In this document: positions 59,701-64,000 of the stretch, in pieces
Layout: the number at the start of each line of letters is the position of its first letter
Numbering within the stretch: position 1 is the first letter of the stretch
Origin: Dyadobacter soli
GTDB taxonomy: Bacteria; Bacteroidota; Bacteroidia; Cytophagales; Spirosomataceae
Direction of reading: 5' to 3'
Assembly: GCF_900101885.1 (NCBI RefSeq)
Contig: NZ_FNAN01000019.1
Coordinates: forward strand, 1-64,000
Length of the DNA stretch: 64,000 nt
Translations under genes and position numbers: made by a program
The notes under the pieces: generated by a model
Seen by the model: the letters and a program-made list of their open reading frames with translations, nothing else
Database searches by the model: none
Told to the model about the DNA's origin: nothing

Positions 59701-60336
59701 GGCGGTATCGGTTACGCGCGGGTCCACGCAGATAATCCTGGTAGCCGGGTTTGCCGTTTTATGGGCTTCTACGCGCCGCCAGATAATGGGATGGCACCAG
59801 GCCGGGTTAGCGCCGGTTACGTACATGACGTCGGCCGCTTCGATGTCGTCGTAGCAAACGGGAACGCTATCCTCGCCCAGTGACAGCTTGTAACCCACCA
59901 CCGCCGAGCTCATGCACAGGCGGGAGTTGGTATCGATATTGTTGGACCCGATGAAACCTTTGATCAGCTTGTTTACGAGGTAGTATTCTTCCGTGAGGCA
60001 TTGCCCGGACACATAAAATGCCACCGAATCGGGTCCAAATTTTTTGATTAATGCTTTAAAAACAGCCGCCGTGCGTTCCAATGCCTCGTCCCACGTCGCG
60101 CGCTGCAAAGGCATCGAGCGGTTGAGGCGCACCTGCGGGTAGAGCAGCCGGTCGGACTGGTCCATCACCGTGTAATGCAGGTTCATACCCTTGGAACAGA
60201 GCATTCCCTTGTTGGAAGGATGTTCTTTGTCGCCTTCGAGGCTCAGCTGGCCGTTACTCTCTTTCGTCACCACGACCCCGCAGCCTACGCCGCAGTAACA
60301 GCAGGTCGATTTGTAGGATGTTGGGGATGGCTTCAT
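56794..60336 (-). CDS. Assimilatory nitrate reductase fused to FAD/NAD(P)H reductase and BFD domain
   Basis: This 1180-residue protein joins three parts. Residues 1-715 are a molybdopterin nitrate reductase of the NarB/NasA type: an N-terminal [4Fe-4S] site (C12-x2-C15-x3-C19-x27-C47), Mo-ligand candidate C141 in SRLCMSSAV, and a C-terminal MopB-binding domain. Residues from about 718 are a pyridine-nucleotide disulfide oxidoreductase-like FAD/NAD(P)H domain (GAGSAG at 722-727, VVVGGGILGLELAASF). The last 60 residues are a BFD-type [2Fe-2S] domain (C1124-x-C1126 and C1158-x2-C1161). It should reduce nitrate to nitrite with NAD(P)H in one chain. The rest of the operon supplies transport, siroheme and accessory proteins. 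Confidence 0.92.
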   Translation of the reverse strand: MKPSPTSYKSTCCYCGVGCGVVVTKESNGQLSLEGDKEHPSNKGMLCSKGMNLHYTVMDQSDRLLYPQVRLNRSMPLQRATWDEALERTAAVFKALIKKFGPDSVAFYVSGQCLTEEYYLVNKLIKGFIGSNNIDTNSRLCMSSAVVGYKLSLGEDSVPVCYDDIEAADVMYVTGANPAWCHPIIWRRVEAHKTANPATRIICVDPRVTDTARSSDLHLQIRPGTDIVLNNAIGRLLIENDYLDERFIADHTDGFELFRLQVMQRTLAEAADICGVPSADIALAAEWIGRSKGFLSFWTMGLNQSVIGVNKNLSLINLHLITGKIGRPGNGPFSLTGQPNAMGGRETGGLANILPGHREVVNAEHREEMEQFWNTPVRIADKPGLTATEMFEALADDKLKAIWIINTNPLVSMPDMNAVESALKKSRFVVVQDVSSRADTVHFADVVLPAAAWLEKDGSMTNAERRITYLPKVLDAPGEALPDSEILWRFAQKMGFEKAFNYKNTSEVYDEYVKVTKGTTIDVTGVSHRLLKEKRSVQWPLSSLEAMQSENVTRPGTKRLFTDHQFYTKNKRAQIHPVPDENPSEPTDNQFPLVLTNGRIRDQWHTMTKTGRVAKLNKHIPQPFLQIHPEDARERGIMEGALVTVSGRRGEVRVKAQITSDVRKGLCFLPMHWGKILGSNLVRANNLTSPLVDPKSKEPDFKFSAVQVSLYQKPFEKIIIIGAGSAGLGFINTYRQLNTDDEIHVFSKEIYPFYNRVMLPDYISGSQTWEQLVKLREDQFAENRITVHKGVSIMHIDRKHKTVIDSNGLEHRYDKLILGMGSKAFMPKGVPNLPGIFNMRSRLDADALLPFLKQPNPHAVVVGGGILGLELAASFREMNVRVSVVQRSGRFMVQQLDPLASELLYQELLDRGIDCYFNDEVTTFTGSDTVEGIRLKSGRKIDCQVVVLAIGTVPTIDLAKDAGLECKRGVVVNDYMQTSDPDIYTAGEIAEWNGQMWGITLAAEQQAEVIANYLAGDISQPYKGSTSMNILKMDGLHLCSIGMTDAPANDPTYEQIVFIDKSKRYYKKCIVHRDKLVGAILIGDKNEFLEFRDLIAGGVELSEKRLQLLRASQKAEPMMGKLVCSCNNVGQGNLEKAITGGCNDFQKLCQTTGAGTGCGSCRPEVRSILENALEASLVTN

Positions 60337-60399
60337 TTTTTAATGAGTGAATGAGTGAATGGAATTAATATTGAGTTCAATCTTTCTTTTTCTCTGGAT

Positions 60400-60455
60400 C
60401 CCCGGGTTAAAACCCGGGGTTGGGGGTATCTATTTCCGTTGATTTTAATCAACGG
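60400..60455. repeat. Two 20-bp palindromes at the end of the transporter gene
   Basis: CCCCGGGTTAAAACCCGGGG (60400-60419) and CCGTTGATTTTAATCAACGG (60436-60455) lie in the gap after the nitrate reductase start. The second contains the stop codon of the transporter gene (60445-60447). Both have the TT..AA centre seen in the palindromes at 20555-20578 and 21138-21286. They could act as transcriptional pause or terminator stems, but no T tract follows. Confidence 0.7.
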
Positions 60456-61758
60456 GCACGGGCTCCAATTGGCCGGTTTCTGCTGTAATTGTTTGTGTCT
60501 TTTCAAAATTGATTAATGCGACAATGGCAGCGACACACGCGATAGCTACACCAATGTACATGAATGCCTGCGAGTAGGTAATGGCGCTCGATTTGAACAA
60601 AAATCCAGCTAGTACAGCCCCTACATTACCGCCAGCTCCCACGATACCACTCACGGAACCGATCGCTTTTGGATTAATAAAAGGCACGATCGCATAAGTA
60701 GCACCATTTGCCATTTTCAAAAACATCGCGAAGCAAAGCATGGTAATCACCGCCCCGACAATGCTGCCGCTCTGCGCGAACAATGCGATGCCGATACCTT
60801 CCATCACGAGTAGCAGGGCCAGCAAACGACCTTTGCCCAGCATACCCCATTTGTTACCCACTTTATCCGCTACGATACCTCCCACGGCCCGGGCGAAAAT
60901 GTTCATAAATCCGAACGTACCTGCCAGGATACCCGCTGTTGCCAGTGAGGTGTTGAAGTTTTCAAAGAAATACAATGCAGCCACATTGTCGAAAGTGATT
61001 TCGATTCCAAAACATGCCCCATAGGCGAGGAACAATGCCCATGTGCGTGGGTCGCGCATGGCGATGCCTAATGTGCCTTTTGCTTTGGCAGCCTTGGGGT
61101 TGGCGATGGCCAGGTCTTCGAAGTTGCCGGCAGGGGTGTCTTTGGTGAAGAAGTAGTACACGAAAGCGAAAACGAGCAATGCCGCACCGGGAATTACCAT
61201 CGCTATCCGCCAAGCTGACTCGGGCAGGTAACCAGCGCTTACGAATGCCGCAAATACGAGGGGCATTACCATATTCGTGATACCGCCGCCGAGGTTACCC
61301 CAGCCGCCGGCCACTGCATTGGCCGTTCCGACGATCTTCTTGTCGAACATGACCGAAGTGTGGTATTGCGTCACGACGAACGACGCGCCGATCACACCGA
61401 TAGCGAGGCGAAAGAGCAGGAAGCCTTCATAAGAGTTCACCAAACCGACCGTCATCACCGGAATGGAGCCGAGGCCGAGCAATGCCGTGTACGTTTTGCG
61501 CGGGCCCCAAGAGTCGCAAAGCTTGCCGATGGCGATACGTGCAATGACCGTTGCGGCCACGGAGGCGATGATGATGTTCCCGATTTGCGGTTTGGTGAGG
61601 CCCAGGTCGGTTTTGATGACAGTCATCAACGGAGCCAGTCCGAACCATCCGAAGAAACAAAGGAAGAACGCCATCCAGGTCAGGTGGAAAGTGCGCATTT
61701 GCACGCCCTTGAAGCTGAATATGTTGAGTTTTTCAAGCGGCTTATTGGTCGTTTCCAT
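60445..61758 (-). CDS. MFS nitrate/nitrite transporter
   Basis: This 437-residue protein has twelve hydrophobic segments and nitrate/nitrite porter signatures: WMAFFLCFFGWFGLAPLMTVIKTDLGLTKPQIGN at the start, ARIAIGKLCDSWGPRKTYT, GVIGASFVVTQYHTSVMFDKKIVGTANAVAGGWGNLGGGITNMVMP, and a second-half NFNTSLATAGILAGTFGFMNIFARAVGGIVADKVGN. It should take up nitrate and perhaps export nitrite. It lies upstream of the nitrate reductase gene in the same direction. The stop codon lies inside a 20-bp palindrome. Confidence 0.92.
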   Translation of the reverse strand: METTNKPLEKLNIFSFKGVQMRTFHLTWMAFFLCFFGWFGLAPLMTVIKTDLGLTKPQIGNIIIASVAATVIARIAIGKLCDSWGPRKTYTALLGLGSIPVMTVGLVNSYEGFLLFRLAIGVIGASFVVTQYHTSVMFDKKIVGTANAVAGGWGNLGGGITNMVMPLVFAAFVSAGYLPESAWRIAMVIPGAALLVFAFVYYFFTKDTPAGNFEDLAIANPKAAKAKGTLGIAMRDPRTWALFLAYGACFGIEITFDNVAALYFFENFNTSLATAGILAGTFGFMNIFARAVGGIVADKVGNKWGMLGKGRLLALLLVMEGIGIALFAQSGSIVGAVITMLCFAMFLKMANGATYAIVPFINPKAIGSVSGIVGAGGNVGAVLAGFLFKSSAITYSQAFMYIGVAIACVAAIVALINFEKTQTITAETGQLEPVPVD

Positions 61759-61794
61759 AGTAATAAGAGTTTGAAATGGTTGGTTGTGACAGAC

Positions 61795-63147
61795 TTATTT
61801 CAGGAATTCAGGTTTGATATTGATCATCAGGTAAGCCCAGTTGGACATTTTCTGCGGGTTTTTCACGCCCTTCACCTGCGCCAGGCTGTTGGTGGAAAAG
61901 AATGCGCAGTAGCCGCCCTGGAAGCTGATGGTCTTCGTCAGGTTGTAGTTGGCAATAATGTCGAGCTCTTCGCCGAAGCCGGATGAAAGTTTTTGATTAT
62001 CAGCTACCCTTACAGTCGCTGCACTTGCGAAATGGTGCAGATCGGTGTTGATGGAGAGCTTTTCGGAAGCCTTGATGGTCGTGTTAATGTAAAGGTCCGA
62101 GAGCCCGCCTTTGCCGAATGCATTGGCCGCATAGAAGTAATCCATTTGTCCCCAGAACTTGTGCGGCGTGCCGTAAAGCGGGTCGAATGTGTGGTTTTTG
62201 GTCGAACCGGTAGCTGTGCCGGAGGTGTAGTCGAAGCCGGGACCAATGGAAAATACCCTGTTCATCGCATACATCCCCCGGACAGAATACATATAGGCGC
62301 TCAGCGATGCACCGTCTTTGTCTTTGCCGGCCTGGTAAAAGGCATTGGCGGTTAGCGTCCAGCTTTTACCAATTTTGGTTTGCAGATATGGCCCGAAGGT
62401 CACACGGCTGCGCACGCCGCCGGTCAGTTTTTTTACGCCCGCCGTATCCAGCGCATACTTTTGAAAATCATCCTTGATTACGAGGAAAGAAGCAGTTCCC
62501 TCCTTTAATTTTTTACCCAAATACAAAAATTGCAATGACTTGTACATTGTCCCGATGCCATTGGTGCCTGCCGGATAACCCACTGGTACACCATCGTATA
62601 AAGTACCGGTTTTAAGCTCACGGTTTTGGTTATACGCAACGCCCAGGTGTGCGGTAAAACCATTGAAACCGTACTTCACCAATGCCGCATCGTGGCGCCG
62701 TGCCTGTTGCAGCCAGTCGAGGTTGCCCAGCACGCGGCTGTCGTCGTAGAGCAATTCCTGCCGCCCGATTTTCAATGCAAACTCTTTACCCAGTTTTGTC
62801 TGGTTGGTATCGAGCAGGCTTATCTCTCCCCATGCTTCGTGCAGCATGAGCCCGTTCAGCGCCGAATTGGTAATGCGGTTGTTGGTCGAAGCATCCTGCC
62901 CCCATACGCGCACATCCTGCACCGCTACGAAAAACTGCGTCCGGTAACCCTTGTAGCCCGCGTTCAAACGTGTGCGCTGGGAAGTGAAAAAGGCCGGTTT
63001 TTCGCCTTTGGAAAGCATCGTACCCTGTCCGTCGAGTAGCTCCGACCGGGTCCGTAACTGGCCCGAAAGGCTGAACTGCGCCATTGTCCGCGTGGTGGCC
63101 AGCAGGCCCGCCACGATGATACCCAGCAATAGGAGAGCGTTTTTCAT
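61795..63147 (-). CDS. Alginate-export-type outer-membrane barrel
   Basis: The protein of 450 residues starts at ATG 63147 (MKNALLLLGIIVAGLLATTRTMAQ), a clear signal peptide; a frame to 63225 was not used. The mature part begins FSLSGQLRTRSELLDGQGTMLSKGEKPAFFTSQRTRLNAGYKGYRTQFF and shows the alternating strands and aromatic girdles of the alginate-export (porin-like) barrel family. Such proteins are often present in nitrate operons of Bacteroidota, where they could let nitrate pass the outer membrane. It lies 36 bases after the transporter-gene start in operon order and 37 bases after cobA. Confidence 0.82.
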   Translation of the reverse strand: MKNALLLLGIIVAGLLATTRTMAQFSLSGQLRTRSELLDGQGTMLSKGEKPAFFTSQRTRLNAGYKGYRTQFFVAVQDVRVWGQDASTNNRITNSALNGLMLHEAWGEISLLDTNQTKLGKEFALKIGRQELLYDDSRVLGNLDWLQQARRHDAALVKYGFNGFTAHLGVAYNQNRELKTGTLYDGVPVGYPAGTNGIGTMYKSLQFLYLGKKLKEGTASFLVIKDDFQKYALDTAGVKKLTGGVRSRVTFGPYLQTKIGKSWTLTANAFYQAGKDKDGASLSAYMYSVRGMYAMNRVFSIGPGFDYTSGTATGSTKNHTFDPLYGTPHKFWGQMDYFYAANAFGKGGLSDLYINTTIKASEKLSINTDLHHFASAATVRVADNQKLSSGFGEELDIIANYNLTKTISFQGGYCAFFSTNSLAQVKGVKNPQKMSNWAYLMINIKPEFLK

Positions 63148-63184
63148 TGTGATTATGTTTAGGTTGGAGTGAAAGCGATGCGGG

Positions 63185-63943
63185 TCAAAATGCCATCTGC
63201 ATATTTTGCAGGTATTCCAATGCATAAGCGGGGCTCAATGCCACCACTTCGCCCATTACCATAATCGCCGGCGTGCCGATACCGCTCTCGCGTACAAGGC
63301 GGGGCATTTCCCAAACCTGTCCTACCACGCTCATTTCGTCCGGCCGGGTGCCGTTCTGGATCACGGCCATGGGCAAATAGCCGCGTCCGAAGTGTTTGTA
63401 TAGCGCACAAATTTCTTCCAGTTTATTCAAGCCCATTAGCACGATCACCGTCGCCCGGGATTGCGCCGCCAGCCGGAGGTCGTCCGAAAGCTCGCCGTTT
63501 TGTGTCGTACCGGTGATCACCCAGAAGCTTTCGCTTACCCCTCGGCGCGTCACCGGGATGTCCAGCGACGCCGGTACTGCAATGCTGCTGGAAATGCCGG
63601 GCACCATTTCGCAGGCGATCCCATGATCCTGCGCATAGTCCATTTCCTCGTGGCCGCGACCGAACACGAACGGGTCTCCGCCTTTGAGCCGCACTACATG
63701 ACCGCGTTTGCGGGCCAGGCGGACGATCAATCCGTTGATCTCATCCTGCGAGAAGGAAGGGTTCCCTACTTTCTTACCTACATACATCTTCAATGCGTGG
63801 GCTGGCGCAAATTCCAGGAAAGCCGCGTTGGCTAGCTCGTCGTATAGTACCACATCCGCAGTTTGCAATGCGCGCATGCCTTTGAGTGTGATCAGTTCGC
63901 TGTCGCCAGGGCCAGCTCCTACTAGTGTCAGTTTCGCTTCCAT
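63185..63943 (-). CDS. cobA: Uroporphyrinogen-III C-methyltransferase
   Basis: This 252-residue SUMT enzyme has the standard blocks TLVGAGPGDSELITLKGMRALQTADVVLYDELAN, RLKGGDPFVFGRGHEE, VPGISSSIAVPASLDIPVTRRG, TVIVLMGLNKLEEI and PMAVIQNGTRPDEMSVVGQV. It uses SAM to make precorrin-2, the first step to siroheme, the cofactor of nitrite and sulfite reductases. It is the first gene of the nitrate operon, so siroheme supply is tied to nitrate use. The nitrite reductase proper is not in the window unless the rubredoxin protein fills that role. The start ATG (63943) follows a promoter-like region. Confidence 0.94.
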   Translation of the reverse strand: MEAKLTLVGAGPGDSELITLKGMRALQTADVVLYDELANAAFLEFAPAHALKMYVGKKVGNPSFSQDEINGLIVRLARKRGHVVRLKGGDPFVFGRGHEEMDYAQDHGIACEMVPGISSSIAVPASLDIPVTRRGVSESFWVITGTTQNGELSDDLRLAAQSRATVIVLMGLNKLEEICALYKHFGRGYLPMAVIQNGTRPDEMSVVGQVWEMPRLVRESGIGTPAIMVMGEVVALSPAYALEYLQNMQMAF

Positions 63944-63970
63944 CTCTTATATATAATAGGGTGAATATTA

Positions 63971-63990
63971 GAAATGTACTATATATAGTA
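63971..63990 (-). promoter_or_regulatory. Promoter-like region with a palindrome ahead of cobA
   Basis: On the minus strand a -7-like element TACATTTC (63971-63978, one mismatch to TAnnTTTG) lies 28 bases before the cobA start, with a TTAC at about the right distance upstream. A perfect 14-bp palindrome TACTATATATAGTA (63977-63990) overlaps the spacer, a natural place for a nitrate or nitric-oxide responsive regulator. The regulator is not identified. Confidence 0.45.
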
Positions 63991-64000
63991 TTTTGTAACT

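Overview
The window is a piece of a Bacteroidota chromosome, most likely a Cytophagales member close to Dyadobacter or Spirosoma. Evidence for this: a SusC/SusD pair with a FecR anti-sigma factor and an ECF sigma factor, a type IX secretion (T9SS) C-terminal sorting domain, DUF2723, DUF4397/DUF4394-like and DUF4380 proteins, permease-prefix ABC transporters with a PadR regulator, frequent TTG starts, and promoters fitting the Bacteroidota -7 motif TAnnTTTG. Base composition is moderately GC-rich in genes with AT-rich intergenic patches. No rRNA, tRNA, CRISPR array or prophage was seen. All family assignments are by eye; no search was run.

Left part (1-13.1 kb): the end of an IS3-type transposase, then a co-oriented block: TldE-like, Tat-exported TldD, a second TldE-like, DUF4159, MoxR AAA+ ATPase, DUF58 (von Willebrand fold), a BatA-type membrane protein, a large His-rich membrane protein and a further membrane protein. 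This looks like one envelope system that joins a TldD/TldE metalloprotease to a MoxR/DUF58/Bat-like chaperone-membrane module; it is the best candidate here for a poorly described system. 13.1-19.6 kb (minus strand): PadR regulator, two large MacB/FtsX-type permeases and a TPR protein. 19.8-22.9 kb: ECF sigma factor, a HEAT-repeat anti-sigma-like membrane protein and two exported DUF4097-like proteins, closed by a strong terminator. 23.2-25.9 kb: a small ORF, a candidate small RNA on the minus strand, and a histidine kinase/response regulator pair.

Middle (26-54.6 kb): a DUF2723 (GT117) membrane glycosyltransferase-like protein, a GH13 trehalose-synthase-like enzyme, an ankyrin protein, a DUF4394 lipoprotein, a possibly truncated exported protein, an HxlR regulator, a VapBC-type toxin-antitoxin pair, and a six-gene minus-strand locus (sigma, FecR, SusC with STN domain, SusD, DUF4380, PQQ dehydrogenase with cytochrome c) that should sense and import an unknown glycan or organic ligand and perhaps oxidise a product in the periplasm. 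Then come a DUF899 protein, a Thr/Pro/Ser-rich exported protein, several small unknown genes, a T9SS-exported M1 aminopeptidase and a TlpA-like lipoprotein.

Right end (54.6-64 kb, minus strand): a nitrate assimilation operon: cobA (siroheme), an alginate-export-type porin, a nitrate/nitrite MFS transporter, a single-chain nitrate reductase fused to a FAD/NAD(P)H reductase and a BFD-type [2Fe-2S] domain, a nitrite/sulfite-reductase-like rubredoxin protein and a NarM-like nitrate reductase associated protein.

A second theme is non-coding structure. Several intergenic gaps hold inverted pairs of short tandem arrays (7-bp units at 5.6 kb, 10-bp units in exact register at 56.6 kb, purine-rich units at 3.5 kb) or mosaics of tiny palindromes whose stems differ but whose layout is conserved (6.7-7.1, 20.5, 21.1-21.3 and 60.4 kb).
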